Positions 17,927 through 26,338 of a stretch of 64,000 nt of DNA are shown here, piece by piece. The notes under the pieces are model-generated. The model searched no databases, had not been told where the DNA came from, and was given only the letters and a program-made list of their open reading frames with translations. This stretch comes from Rhizobium leguminosarum bv. trifolii WSM1325 (lineage in GTDB: Bacteria; Pseudomonadota; Alphaproteobacteria; Rhizobiales; Rhizobiaceae): positions 992,001 to 1,056,000 of the forward strand of contig CP001622.1 of NCBI GenBank assembly GCA_000023185.1, written 5' to 3'. The translations under genes were made by a program, and so were the position numbers. Numbering within the stretch: position 1 is the first letter of the stretch; each line of letters starts with the position of its first letter.

Positions 17927-18841
17927 GTGACAGCAAAATTGCGGGAGAAAGTTGCCTTGGTGGCGGGTGCCACGCGCGGCGCCGGCCGCGGCATCGCGGT
18001 GGAGCTCGGCGCCGCCGGCGCCACCGTCTACGTGACTGGGCGCACGACGCGCGCCAAGCAATCCGAATATGCCAGGCCGGAGACGATCGAAGAGACGGCC
18101 GAACTGGTAACCGCCGCAGGCGGTAAGGGTATCGCCGTGCAGGTGGACCATCTCATCAAACAACAGGTCGAGGCGCTGGTCGCCCGCATCCGCAGCGAAG
18201 CCGGTCGGCTGGATATTCTCGTCAACGACATCTGGGGCTGCGAGAAGCTATTCGAATGGGACAAGGCCGTCTGGGAGCATTCGCTGGACAAGGGCCTGCG
18301 CATGCTGCAGCTCGGCATCGAGACGCATCTGATTACCGCCCACTACGCCTTGCCGCTGATGATCGAGCGGCCCGGCGGGCTGCTGGTGGAGATGACCGAC
18401 GGCACAGCCGAATACAATGCCACCCATTACCGGCTGTCGCCCTTTTACGACCTCGTCAAAACGGGCGTCACCCGCATGGCCTGGGCGCATGCGCAAGATT
18501 TGGCGAAACACGGCGCCACCGCCGTTTCGATCACGCCCGGCTGGCTGCGCTCCGAAATGATGCTGGATGCTTATGGTGTTCGCGAGGAGAACTGGCGCGA
18601 GGCGACGAAAGTGCAGCCGCATTTCGCCATTTCCGAAACGCCGCATTTCGTCGGCCGTGCCGTTGCGGCCATCGCCGCCGATCCCGACCGCGCCCGCTGG
18701 AACGGCCAGTCGCTGTCGAGCGGCGGAGTGGCCAAGACCTACGGCTTCGATGATATCGACGGTTCGCGGCCGGATTGCTGGCGCTACATGGTGGAAGTGC
18801 AGGAGCCGGGCAGACCGGCTGACGTGACGGGTTATCGCTAA
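17927..18841 (+). CDS. Short-chain dehydrogenase/reductase
   Basis: SDR of 304 residues with GATRGAGRG as nucleotide-binding motif near residue 15, DILVNDIWG, and YDLVK as the catalytic Tyr-Lys pair. The spacing of the active site and the long WGCEKLFEWDKAVWEH insertion resemble SDRs annotated as SDR family proteins of unknown substrate. A GTG start at 17927 is preferred: GGAGGA lies 7 nt upstream, and the alternative GTG at 17912 overlaps that site. It is divergent from TetR and probably its target. Confidence 0.85.
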   Translation: MTAKLREKVALVAGATRGAGRGIAVELGAAGATVYVTGRTTRAKQSEYARPETIEETAELVTAAGGKGIAVQVDHLIKQQVEALVARIRSEAGRLDILVNDIWGCEKLFEWDKAVWEHSLDKGLRMLQLGIETHLITAHYALPLMIERPGGLLVEMTDGTAEYNATHYRLSPFYDLVKTGVTRMAWAHAQDLAKHGATAVSITPGWLRSEMMLDAYGVREENWREATKVQPHFAISETPHFVGRAVAAIAADPDRARWNGQSLSSGGVAKTYGFDDIDGSRPDCWRYMVEVQEPGRPADVTGYR

Positions 18842-18842
18842 A

Positions 18843-18924
18843 CAATTCCAGGGAAACGGCTTTCCCCGGAATTGGATTCAGGCAAAAGGTTAGAGCGGCT
18901 CTGCGCTTCCGTGAAAGCTAAATC
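18843..18924 (+). repeat. Rhizobial intergenic repeat, family A-like copy
   Basis: ACAATTCCAGGGAAACGGCTTTCCCCGGAATTG forms an inverted AATTCC/GGAATT hairpin, followed by a GTTAGAGCGGC...GATCGCTCTAAC-like second stem. It is placed between the dehydrogenase stop and the convergent desaturase gene, like the copy at 4249. Confidence 0.7.
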
Positions 18925-18941
18925 GCTCTAACGCCCCGTTG

Positions 18942-20000
18942 TTATGCTGCGGCAAGCCGCGCCGCTTCGCGAAACGAGACCAGTCGCTTCGTCTGTTCGT
19001 CCCACAGCACCAGCTTGACGCAACGCAGGCTTTCCATGAGCGTGATGCGGCCCAGATCGGCAAGCTCAGGATGATCTCGCAGCACCTCCGGCAGCCGGTA
19101 GTAAGGCACCCGGCTCGACAGATGATGCACGTGGTGGATGCCGATATTGCCGGTGATCCACCGCAGCACTGGCGGCAGGTCGTAATGCGAGGCACCGTGG
19201 AGGGCCGCATGCTGGAACTGCCAATCCGGCTCCTTCGACCAATGTGTTTCCTCGAATTGATGCTGGACGTAGAACAACCAGACGCCGGCAGCGCCTGCCA
19301 GAAGCACGGTCGGAAGATGCACCAGTAAAAAGGGGACGATCCCGACCGCCCAGATCAGCAGCGCGGCGACCAGTGCGATGGCAAGATTGGTTGCCATGGT
19401 CGAGACCCAGGGCAGGGCGCCGGAGCGCATCATGCCGAAAGGCAGGCGCTGCTTGAAGAGGAACAGCCATGCCGGTCCGATCCCGAACATCACGATCGGG
19501 TGCCGGTAGAGCCGGTAGCCGAGCCGGCCCCAGCGCGACAGCGCGTTATATTCGGCGATCGTCAGCGTTTCGATGTCGCCAACGCCGCGTTCGTCAAGGT
19601 TTCCGGCCGAGGCGTGGTGCTCCGCATGCGCCCGGCGCCAATAGTCGTAGGGCGTCAGCGTCAGGATGCCGATCGTGCGTCCAACCCAGTCGTCGACGCG
19701 GCGACGGGCGAAAAACGAGCCGTGGCCGCAATCATGCTGGATCATGAACAGCCGGAGCAGGAAGGCGGCGGCGGGAAGGACGAGGATCAGGCCGGGCCAG
19801 AAGCTGTAGTGAACCGCTGCCCAGGCGGCAGCCCAGAACAGCGCGAAGGGGACGACGGTGACGGCAAGCTCGAAAGCGCTGCGTCCGGCTCGTGGCTGGC
19901 GATATCCGGCAAGGATCTTCAACCAGCGCTTTTCAGCGAAAAGCTCGGCATTCCCCCGCGATCGCTCCGGGTTTTCGTCGGGCTCGCCCAAAGGGGCCAC
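18942..20000 (-). CDS. Fatty acid desaturase
   Basis: Membrane-bound di-iron desaturase of about 352 residues. The three histidine boxes are present: HDCGH, HAEHH and HHVHH (in GIHHVHHLSSRVP). Several membrane segments lie between them. It introduces double bonds into acyl chains, probably of membrane lipids. Two GTG starts compete. The one at 20000 has GAGGAA 6 nt upstream and gives the usual length. The one at 20042 overlaps the stop of a 38-residue upstream frame as GTGA. Co-expression with that small frame is likely. Confidence 0.85.
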   Translation of the reverse strand: MAPLGEPDENPERSRGNAELFAEKRWLKILAGYRQPRAGRSAFELAVTVVPFALFWAAAWAAVHYSFWPGLILVLPAAAFLLRLFMIQHDCGHGSFFARRRVDDWVGRTIGILTLTPYDYWRRAHAEHHASAGNLDERGVGDIETLTIAEYNALSRWGRLGYRLYRHPIVMFGIGPAWLFLFKQRLPFGMMRSGALPWVSTMATNLAIALVAALLIWAVGIVPFLLVHLPTVLLAGAAGVWLFYVQHQFEETHWSKEPDWQFQHAALHGASHYDLPPVLRWITGNIGIHHVHHLSSRVPYYRLPEVLRDHPELADLGRITLMESLRCVKLVLWDEQTKRLVSFREAARLAAA

Positions 20001-20038
20001 TTGGATTTCCTCGCACTCGCTGCGGCGCGCAGATTCGA

Positions 20039-20155
20039 TCACAGAGTGACGCCGTGAAAGGCCGCGACGGCCGAAAGGCCGAGTGCAATCACTACGGCCG
20101 AGCGGATGAGGAAGAGCGGATAGTCGAAGTGGTACATTGTAAGAAGTGTGGTCAT
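20039..20155 (-). CDS. 38-residue membrane peptide upstream of desaturase
   Basis: The frame MTTLLTMYHFDYPLFLIRSA continues into a hydrophobic VVIALGLSAVAAF segment and ends HGVTL, so it is a single-span membrane peptide. Its TGA overlaps a GTG of the desaturase frame. Only a distant AGGA (about 12 nt) precedes the ATG. It is plausible as a real coupled small protein, but length alone does not prove coding. Confidence 0.5.
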   Translation of the reverse strand: MTTLLTMYHFDYPLFLIRSAVVIALGLSAVAAFHGVTL

Positions 20156-20207
20156 GGTTGCAGCAATTCCTGTTTTTCTGAAGACATGTCAATAGGTGAT
20201 GATGTCA

Positions 20208-20262
20208 CGCCGGCGCGTCCGCCAGGACGCGTTATCACTTGCGCTGTTAGGCGCAGCGAGGG
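20208..20262 (+). repeat. Rhizobial intergenic repeat, family B fragment
   Basis: GCGCGTCCGCCAGGACGCG forms a hairpin, followed by TTATCACTTGCGCTGTTAGGCGC. It shares GCGCGTCCG-n-CAGGACGCG and TATCACTT with the family B copy at 50262. Confidence 0.6.
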
Positions 20263-20288
20263 CGAGAGCGGCGGCTCGGTAAGAGGTT

Positions 20289-20432
20289 CTATTTCTTTGG
20301 AGCACTGCCCTGCGGGGCGGTTTTGGTCGCCGTCTTCATCTGATTGGCGAATGTGCTTTCCACCTTCGCTGCCTGCTTGTCCTTCTTCGGCTTCCGGACC
20401 TCGCGATTGCTTCTTACCTGTCCTTTTGCCAT
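20289..20432 (-). CDS. 47-residue basic small protein
   Basis: MAKGQVRSNREVRKPKKDKQ is followed by a short helical AAKVESTFANQMKTATK stretch and an APKK end. AAGGGAGA lies about 9 nt before the ATG. The composition (Lys/Arg-rich, intrinsically disordered) and the opening resemble small alphaproteobacterial proteins commonly annotated as hypothetical. Possibly nucleic-acid associated because of charge (inference). Confidence 0.65.
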   Translation of the reverse strand: MAKGQVRSNREVRKPKKDKQAAKVESTFANQMKTATKTAPQGSAPKK

Positions 20433-20901
20433 CGATAAAATCTCCCTTTAGATCGAAATTGAAAGCCGCAGCCTGCGTGGTATTCGCCCCGTTTGTCGGT
20501 CGCGATCGGAGATCGCGGGATCGTCATGAGGGGCAACCCGACAACACCGGGCCGCAGGGATGGAATGAAAATGATGCCTGCTGAAACCGCATCGCTGTCT
20601 GGAGGCGGATGACCGGAGAGGTCACCGAAAGCCAAACCCGACGTTGAGACGGGACGTCACCATGCTTTCGCGATCGGGAAAATGGCGGGGCCGGAAACCC
20701 GGTCACCGCTAACGCCGCATCGGCCAAATCAGCGAGCTTCCCTTATAGACTAAAATTGAGGTGCCATTAAGGCCGCCGCCGCAGGAAAGCCATATTTCCA
20801 CAGGGCATAAAGCGCGCCGCACAAAACTGCGCAGCGATTTTGCGATAGCGACACACGTAAAAACAGGACCTGAAGCGCGAGCAACGAATCTTGCGAACGC
20901 C
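20433..20901. other. 470-bp intergenic region
   Basis: No gene recognised. Only short frames with no ribosome-binding site occur. The right end carries a family C repeat (20812-20900). Confidence 0.5.
20812..20900 (+). repeat. Rhizobial intergenic repeat, family C copy 1
   Basis: It contains GCACAAAACTGCGCAGCGATTTTGCGATA, then ACGTAAAAACAGGACCTGAAGCGC and GAGCGAATC-like ACGAATCTTGCG. The same order occurs at 58686-58798 (CGCAAAACTGTGCAGCGG, TTTTGCGATAACGGC, GTAAAACAAAGGCTGAAAGCGC, GAGCGAATCCG). Confidence 0.8.
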
Positions 20902-21237
20902 TTAGTCATTCACGGAAAACAGGCGGATCAACTTCGTTCTTTCCATCTCCGCTCGGCCTGATGTCGACATGATGCCGCGGTCCAAACAGAGTTCTATGTC
21001 CCGTCCGATATCGAGCGGCACCAGCATGCCGCCGGCCTTGAGCAGGCGGTCTGTCATCGACAGAAGCATATCCACTTTCGCCTGGCAGCCATCGACTTCC
21101 AGGAGCGCCACCCGGCGCTCCCTGTCGATGTCGGCAAGATCTCTAGCCTGTTGCCGTTGTTGGTAAGCCCCGAATTGCACCCATCCGAAATAACCGGCCG
21201 CTGCGACGCAGATACAAAGCAAGAGGGTTTTTCGCAC
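20902..21237 (-). CDS. Small single-span membrane protein
   Basis: Hypothetical protein of 111 residues. It has an N-terminal membrane segment (LLLCICVAAAGYFGWVQF), then a charged helical region (QQRQQARDLADIDRERR) and a C-terminal domain with two cysteines. GAAGGAAT lies just before the GTG start at 21237. No family recognised; a periplasmic or membrane-bound role is inferred from topology. Confidence 0.65.
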   Translation of the reverse strand: MRKTLLLCICVAAAGYFGWVQFGAYQQRQQARDLADIDRERRVALLEVDGCQAKVDMLLSMTDRLLKAGGMLVPLDIGRDIELCLDRGIMSTSGRAEMERTKLIRLFSVND

Positions 21238-21295
21238 AATATTCCTTCGGAGCCGGGCGGCTCGCTTGCCGCTAGAACATTCAGTGAGAGCATGA

Positions 21296-21340
21296 GGTCG
21301 TCCGAAAACCGCTCACACTTTTCGCGTTATGCTCTAGCCA
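21296..21340 (-). repeat. Rhizobial intergenic repeat, family D copy (reverse)
   Basis: Read on the minus strand, this matches the element at 40119-40166: TAGAGCATAACGCGAAAAGTGTGAGCGG and then TTTTCGGACGAC. The TAG stop of the gene ending at 21334 is part of the element. Confidence 0.8.
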
Positions 21341-21630
21341 GCAGCGCGTCTTTCGCGGGGCAATCCCTGTATCGCATATCGGTTAAAGACGGGGGTTACC
21401 GGTTTCGGCGGCGTCTTCAGCTTGCCGAAATGGTGTTCGAGCGCTTGTGAGAGCATGGCCGGCGAGGTGACGCCCTCTTCGAACAGCCTGATCAACAGTA
21501 TGGCCGCGACGTTGAAGACACGTTCGTTGCCGATCAGGATTTTGGCGTCGTAGCCGGCGTCGTCGAGCACGCCTTGCAGCATGTCGAGATCGGACGAAGT
21601 CAGATGCGACTTTTCGAAAGTGGAAGACAT
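21334..21630 (-). CDS. Small conserved rhizobial protein, DLD-type paralog 2
   Basis: Protein of 98 residues. AAAGGAGG, a near-perfect ribosome-binding site, lies 5 nt before the ATG at 21630 and fixes the start (the upstream ATG at 21645 overlaps it). It reads SSDLDMLQGVLDDAGYDAKI, then VAAILLIRLFEEGVTSPAML and a basic tail. It is paralogous to the gene at 9829-10032. Function unknown; no signal or membrane segment. Confidence 0.72.
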   Translation of the reverse strand: MSSTFEKSHLTSSDLDMLQGVLDDAGYDAKILIGNERVFNVAAILLIRLFEEGVTSPAMLSQALEHHFGKLKTPPKPVTPVFNRYAIQGLPRERRAAG

Positions 21631-21774
21631 CGGTCCTCCTTTCATCGGGGCAAGGGTATAAAAACCCTCAGTCGGCAGCGCCCGTACACTGGCTGCCGAA
21701 GCTGCGACCATGCGCCTTTCACCCAGGCAACGCAACGGGATTCTTGCTGCAGATATCGCTCCGGTTCATGAGCA

Positions 21775-21798
21775 GCCCGCACCGTTCAGGGTGCGGGC
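21775..21798 (-). terminator. Likely terminator hairpin after the MFS gene
   Basis: A 9-bp stem (21775-21783 GCCCGCACC with 21790-21798) has a 6-nt loop. It sits 10 bp past the MFS stop at 21808. No long T run follows on either strand, so strength is uncertain. Confidence 0.5.
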
Positions 21799-21807
21799 CG
21801 ATGACGG

Positions 21808-23208
21808 TTATTCCGCCGCCTGATAGCTGGGTCTCCGGGCGGCCGATGTCCGCGGACCGGCAGCGGCAAGCAGGGTAATCGCCACCGCAAGCAGCGCCAC
21901 GAAGGCGATGCCGGCGACATAGGGGTTCCAGCCGAAATGCGGTGCGGCGCCGAAGACTGCCGAGGCGGCCGCAAGCACGATGCCGCCGCCGATCTGGAAT
22001 GAGGCAAAGAGCAGTCCGGAGGCGAGTCCCGCCTTGTCATCCTCCACATCGGAAAGGGCCGCAACCTGCACCGAGGGGTAGGTCAGGGCGTAACCGAGGC
22101 CGAGCGGGATCTGCGAGAACAGCACGAGCAGGATCGGATCGACATGTCCAAGTGCGGTCACCCAGAAGATGTAGCTGAACGCCTGCAGACCGACCCCCAC
22201 TGCCATCAGCCCGGTGGCGCCGCGATTTTGCGCAAGCGTCGCAAAGCGGGGCGCCAGGAACATCACGAAGACACCGCCAAGCGCAAAACAGAAGCCGGTG
22301 GTGAAGGCCGACCAGCCGAGGACGTTCTGATAATAGAGCGTCGCCAGGAACTGGAAGCCGACATAGGCGCCCTGGAAGAGGGCGGCAATCGCATTGGCAT
22401 GCCGGAGCTTGGCCCGCCGGAACATGCCGAGCGGCACCATTGGATCGGCATGGCGCGCTTCGACCACGAGGAAGAGCAGGATCAGCGCCAGCGACGCGAC
22501 GAGCGAACCCCAGGTCGCAAAAGCCTGCCAGCCGGCGGCCGCAGCATTGGTGATGCCGAAGACGAAGAGCAGCAGCCCAGGGGTGATCGTCAGCGCGCCG
22601 GCCCAGTCGAAGGCCGGCCGCGGTCCCGTCCTTTTCGGGTCGGCGGGCAGCACCAGTGGCGCAACAAAAAGCGTCAGGATGGCGACGGGCGCGCCCATGA
22701 CCAATGTCGCCCGCCAGCTGATAATCGTCGCAGCACCACCGAGCACCATGCCGAGCACGAAGCCGGCGGCGCCGGTGGAGGAGAAGACCCCGAGCGCCTT
22801 TGCCCGTGCCGTTCCCTCGCCGAAGACGGAGAGCAGCAGCGCAAGCGCCGCGGGCGCGGTGAAGGCGGCGGCAATGCCCTTGACCAATCGGGCGGCGATC
22901 AGCGTCGGGCCGCTGTTGACGAAGCCGCCGGCGATGCTGGCGGCGGCAAAGATCGCCAGCGACCAGAGAAAGACGCGGCGATGGCCGAAGACATCGGCGA
23001 CCCGGCCGCCGAGCAGCAGGAAGCCGCCATAGCCGAGCACATAGGCGCTGACGGCCCATTGCAACGAGGTCGCCTCCATGCCGAGTTCGGCCTGGATGGC
23101 GGGGAGCGCAACGCCGATGGTGGAGACGTCCATGGCGTCGAGGAAATTGGCGGCGCAGAGCAGCAGCAATGCCAGCCCCGCTCCGCTTCGCGATTTGGAA
23201 AGAGTCAT
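21808..23208 (-). CDS. MFS exporter, DHA2-like (14 membrane segments)
   Basis: Transporter of 466 residues with about 14 predicted membrane segments. The motifs GGRVADVFGHRRVF (motif A) and LDAMDVSTIGVALPAIQAEL near the N-terminus are typical of the drug:H+ antiporter-2 group. It probably exports small toxic or hydrophobic compounds across the inner membrane. It is divergent from the LysR gene at 23332, so substrate-responsive control by that regulator is likely. Confidence 0.87.
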   Translation of the reverse strand: MTLSKSRSGAGLALLLLCAANFLDAMDVSTIGVALPAIQAELGMEATSLQWAVSAYVLGYGGFLLLGGRVADVFGHRRVFLWSLAIFAAASIAGGFVNSGPTLIAARLVKGIAAAFTAPAALALLLSVFGEGTARAKALGVFSSTGAAGFVLGMVLGGAATIISWRATLVMGAPVAILTLFVAPLVLPADPKRTGPRPAFDWAGALTITPGLLLFVFGITNAAAAGWQAFATWGSLVASLALILLFLVVEARHADPMVPLGMFRRAKLRHANAIAALFQGAYVGFQFLATLYYQNVLGWSAFTTGFCFALGGVFVMFLAPRFATLAQNRGATGLMAVGVGLQAFSYIFWVTALGHVDPILLVLFSQIPLGLGYALTYPSVQVAALSDVEDDKAGLASGLLFASFQIGGGIVLAAASAVFGAAPHFGWNPYVAGIAFVALLAVAITLLAAAGPRTSAARRPSYQAAE

Positions 23209-23331
23209 CGAAATCGTTCCTTCTTTGCTGCCGCCTCATCGGGGGAGGTTGCCGGGCGGCAGGGAACGAGAAAATGTACAGCTTCCATTCCTATTGCAAA
23301 TTGATAGTAGCCATGCCAGGTATTACTGACG

Positions 23332-24294
23332 ATGATGAATGATGTCACCCTTCGCAAGATCGACCTCAATCTCCTGCTGGCCTTTTCGGTGCTGATGCAG
23401 GAGCGCAATGTCAGTCGCGCCGCCGAGCGCCTGCTGCTCGGTCAGCCAGGCCTGTCGGCCGCTTTGCGGCGCCTGCGCGAGGCGCTGGACGATGAACTAT
23501 TCGTGCGTGTCGGGCGCGGCCTGCAACCGACGCCGCGCGCCCTTTCCATCGCCCCGGCGATCGAGGATGCGCTGTCGGGTATCGAGCGCGCCATCCGCCC
23601 GCAGGCCGAGTTCGATCCGGCAAGCTGGCAGGGCGAGTTCCGCATCGGCATGTGCGACAATCTCGAGTCGGCCTTCTTCGGCCCGCTTGCCGCCCGTCTC
23701 CTCCAGCTTTCACCCGGCGCCCGGCTGATCGGTATCGCTTCCGAAAAGCGCGATGCCGCACGCCGGCTGGATGAAGGCGTCTTCGATTTCAGCGTCGCGA
23801 TGCACGACGAGCCCGCCTCCTGGCACATTCGCGCGCCGCTGTTCGACCAAGTCTCGATCTGCATCTACGATGAAGCTCAGCTCGGGCTGAAGGCGCCGTT
23901 GAGCCTCAGGGATTTCGCCAATGTCGCGCATGTCACCGTCTCGTTCGAAGGCAACACCTCGACCGGTATCGACATGGCGCTGAACCGCACCGGCGATGTG
24001 AGACAGGTGGTGGCGACCGTGCCGCGCTTTTCCGCTCTGCCGATGGTGCTGAAGGCGATGCCCGCCATTGCCACGGTGCCGGAATCGATCGGTCGCTGCA
24101 TGGCGCAGTTACATGGGCTGATGCTTTGCGAGCCGCCGCTTTCGCTGCCGGCCGATCCCGTGACGATGCTTTATCGCCGAGTCGACCAGACGGACGGCCG
24201 GGCGCGCTGGTTCCGTCGCCTGTTCATCGATGTAGCCAATAAAGCGCTCGAAGCTTCCGGCTGCTGCGTATCCATTCCGAGAGCCGCTGCCTGA
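23332..24294 (+). CDS. LysR family regulator
   Basis: Regulator of 320 residues with the LysR helix-turn-helix at 9-66 (LLAFSVLMQERNVSRAAERL, then QPGLSAALRRLREAL) and a periplasmic-binding-like effector domain (about 95-300). It reads away from the MFS gene. The 123-bp gap contains CTAT-TGCAAATTG-ATAG (23291-23307), a possible LysR-type dyad but a weak one. It probably activates the MFS gene in response to an unknown inducer. Confidence 0.87.
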   Translation: MMNDVTLRKIDLNLLLAFSVLMQERNVSRAAERLLLGQPGLSAALRRLREALDDELFVRVGRGLQPTPRALSIAPAIEDALSGIERAIRPQAEFDPASWQGEFRIGMCDNLESAFFGPLAARLLQLSPGARLIGIASEKRDAARRLDEGVFDFSVAMHDEPASWHIRAPLFDQVSICIYDEAQLGLKAPLSLRDFANVAHVTVSFEGNTSTGIDMALNRTGDVRQVVATVPRFSALPMVLKAMPAIATVPESIGRCMAQLHGLMLCEPPLSLPADPVTMLYRRVDQTDGRARWFRRLFIDVANKALEASGCCVSIPRAAA

Positions 24295-24301
24295 CGGTCC
24301 G

Positions 24302-24682
24302 TTATAGCTCGCCTTTGTGGAAATAAGCTTCGAGGCGATAGCCGTCCGGGTCGATGATGAAGGCGGCGTAATAGAATTGCCCATAATCCGGCCGCACACC
24401 TGGTTCGCCATTATCCGTGCCGCCGGATGCAACGGCCGCCGCGTGAAAGGCATCGACAGCGGCCTCATCAGGCGCGACGAAGCAGAAGTGCAGCCCGGAT
24501 CGCATGTCGGCAACAACGGGCTGTTCGACCTGCATCACCCAGAGCCCGACCCTTTCCGGGCCGTAGCCGATCATGGAGTCGGAATTGGACAGGCGCTCAT
24601 ATCCGAGCGGCGTCAGCGCCGCATCGTAGAAACGGCGGGCTCTTGCGAGGTCTTTTACGCCGATGGAAATGTGATCGAACAT
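24302..24682 (-). CDS. VOC (glyoxalase/bleomycin-resistance-like) protein
   Basis: Protein of 126 residues with the VOC fold pattern: MFDHISIGVKDLARARRFYD at the start, GLHFCFVAPDEAAVDAFH in the middle and FIIDPDGYRLEAYFH at the end. Metal-ligand candidates are His4, the His of GLHF and the final Glu. Such proteins range from glyoxalases to dioxygenases and resistance proteins; the substrate here is unknown. It is convergent with the LysR gene, 7 bp apart. Confidence 0.82.
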   Translation of the reverse strand: MFDHISIGVKDLARARRFYDAALTPLGYERLSNSDSMIGYGPERVGLWVMQVEQPVVADMRSGLHFCFVAPDEAAVDAFHAAAVASGGTDNGEPGVRPDYGQFYYAAFIIDPDGYRLEAYFHKGEL

Positions 24683-24872
24683 GGACTGCCAACTCCCTAT
24701 CTTCCGCTAACCCCGAAGGACTGCCCACACCCAAGATGGCTCGACGCCAACATCTTTCAACCGTTGTTCTAAGCATGTCGGATAAAAGTGTGTGGGACAG
24801 GCAGTCCCGCGACATCTGCCGCCTGCGGCAAAGCCTGCGGCTGGACATTGCCGCATCCGTTCAGGTCTCGTT

Positions 24873-25715
24873 CTAAACAGCTTCCTCGGCGACGTTTTGC
24901 ATCGGCTCCACGTTCGTCACCTCATAGGTCCAGACTCGAAACGCCTTCAGCACATGCGGTCCGAAGGAATTGATGAGCGGTATGTCGGCGGCGTCGCGCC
25001 CGCGTGCGACGATGATACGACCGATCCGCGGCGTGTTGTTGCGCGGATCAAATGTATGCCATGCACCGTCCAGGAAGACCTCGATCCAGGCGCTGAAGTC
25101 CATCGGATCGACGACGGGAATACCGATGTCACCGAGATGGCCATTGATATATCGGGCAGGAATGTTGAGGCAACGGCACAGCGCCACCGCGAGATGCGCA
25201 AAGTCGCGACAGACGCCGACACGTTCGTGGAACGCCTCGAAGGCTGTCCGCGTCGATCGCGCCTGCATGTAGTCGAATTGGATATGGCCGTGAACGAAGT
25301 CGCAGATCGCCTGAACGCGGCCCCAGCCGGGTGAGACGGTGCCGAACATATCCCATGCAATTTGACTGAGACGATCCGTCTCGCAATAGCGGCTGCCCAT
25401 CAGGTAGACGAGGCAATCATCCGGCAACTCCGAAACCGGGACTTCCCTGGCGCCTGGCAGCGACCTGTCCAGTTTGCCGTCGTCTTCGATCGTCGCATCG
25501 CCCCATATGGTCAGGTCGCCCGCTGGCGCAACCAGCCGAAGACAGCGGTTGCCGAAGAGATCGCGATAGGAAGAAGTGGGGACATCGGGCGTGGTGAAGA
25601 CCGTTTCCGGAATTCTGATGTCGGCCGCGCGATCGTCATGAACCGACAGCAGACAGACCAATGCGGTCGGCTGCGGGCAGGTCAGCGTCATTTCATAGCC
25701 GTAACGGATCAACAT
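24873..25715 (-). CDS. Transglutaminase-like protein
   Basis: Protein of 280 residues with the transglutaminase-like core. The probable nucleophile is in ERVGVCRDFAHLA (Cys about 170). The second motif reads DFSAWIEVFL where many members have a His before AW, and WHTFDPRNN supplies a later His and Asp. It lacks a signal peptide. Relatives are thought to be cysteine proteases or amidases, some beside cyanophycin or proteasome-like systems. It is the last gene of a five-gene minus-strand operon, 27 bp after the DUF1488 gene. Confidence 0.82.
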   Translation of the reverse strand: MLIRYGYEMTLTCPQPTALVCLLSVHDDRAADIRIPETVFTTPDVPTSSYRDLFGNRCLRLVAPAGDLTIWGDATIEDDGKLDRSLPGAREVPVSELPDDCLVYLMGSRYCETDRLSQIAWDMFGTVSPGWGRVQAICDFVHGHIQFDYMQARSTRTAFEAFHERVGVCRDFAHLAVALCRCLNIPARYINGHLGDIGIPVVDPMDFSAWIEVFLDGAWHTFDPRNNTPRIGRIIVARGRDAADIPLINSFGPHVLKAFRVWTYEVTNVEPMQNVAEEAV

Positions 25716-25742
25716 GGAGCGTTCTCGCGCGTCCGGATCCGT

Positions 25743-26018
25743 CTAGCGGAAATCCGCCGCAGTTAGAGTATAGAAGGCGCGGCGGCGGTACGAATAGGCT
25801 TTGTGCGCCACGTCCTGAATGGAGTTGCGCAGGGCGTCGAACGACGAAAGCCACCCCGTTTCCGAAGGCTCGGTTCTTTGCAATGCGGCGTCGGATTTCG
25901 CCAGCGCGCCAACCTCGACGAAAAACAACACCTGGAACATGCCGTCATGGCCGATGAAGCGCACTGCATTTCTCGCCGCATCGAAGCTGCGGCTTTGGTT
26001 CAAAAAGGCTAGCGCCAT
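25743..26018 (-). CDS. DUF1488 family protein
   Basis: Protein of 91 residues with the DUF1488 pattern: LNQSRSFDAARNAVRFIGHDG, then FFVEVGALAK, then AFYTLTAADF. Function unknown. The ATG at 26018 overlaps the preceding gene by 10 bp. Fourth gene of the operon 26930-24873. Confidence 0.78.
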   Translation of the reverse strand: MALAFLNQSRSFDAARNAVRFIGHDGMFQVLFFVEVGALAKSDAALQRTEPSETGWLSSFDALRNSIQDVAHKAYSYRRRAFYTLTAADFR

Positions 26019-26338
26019 GGTTGAACCGGCGGGGTCTGGCGACCGCTCCGGGCGGCGTCCGACAGCCTCAGCCACTCCTTCCGGTATCCTATGTTGAGAA
26101 GATTGAAGGACATCATGTCTTCACCGGCCTCCGAACGGCTCTTGCCGATCATGCCATGGTCGGCGTGCACTGGAACGCTTGCAGAGACACGATAGACGGT
26201 CCACGAACGGGCAGATTCGATCCGGCGGTCATGTTCGACCTCCATCAAGTAGCGGCCCGACGCACCACATTTATTTTCCCATGTGCCGACGGCAACGGCA
26301 TTCCGTCTGCGTTCGGCTTCGTCTTCATGACTGTTCAC
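26009..26338 (-). CDS. Hypothetical protein in operon
   Basis: Frame of 109 residues starting at a GTG that overlaps the previous stop as GTGA. It is basic and polar, with ARSWTVYRVSASVPV and HGMIGKSRSEAGED stretches and no membrane segment. I do not recognise a family. It is kept because both of its ends overlap neighbouring genes in the same way as the rest of the operon. Confidence 0.55.
   Translation of the reverse strand: MNSHEDEAERRRNAVAVGTWENKCGASGRYLMEVEHDRRIESARSWTVYRVSASVPVHADHGMIGKSRSEAGEDMMSFNLLNIGYRKEWLRLSDAARSGRQTPPVQPWR

Noticed and set aside
22144..23304. 386-codon plus-strand open frame
   Set aside because: Antisense to the MFS transporter; its product is highly charged and without domains.
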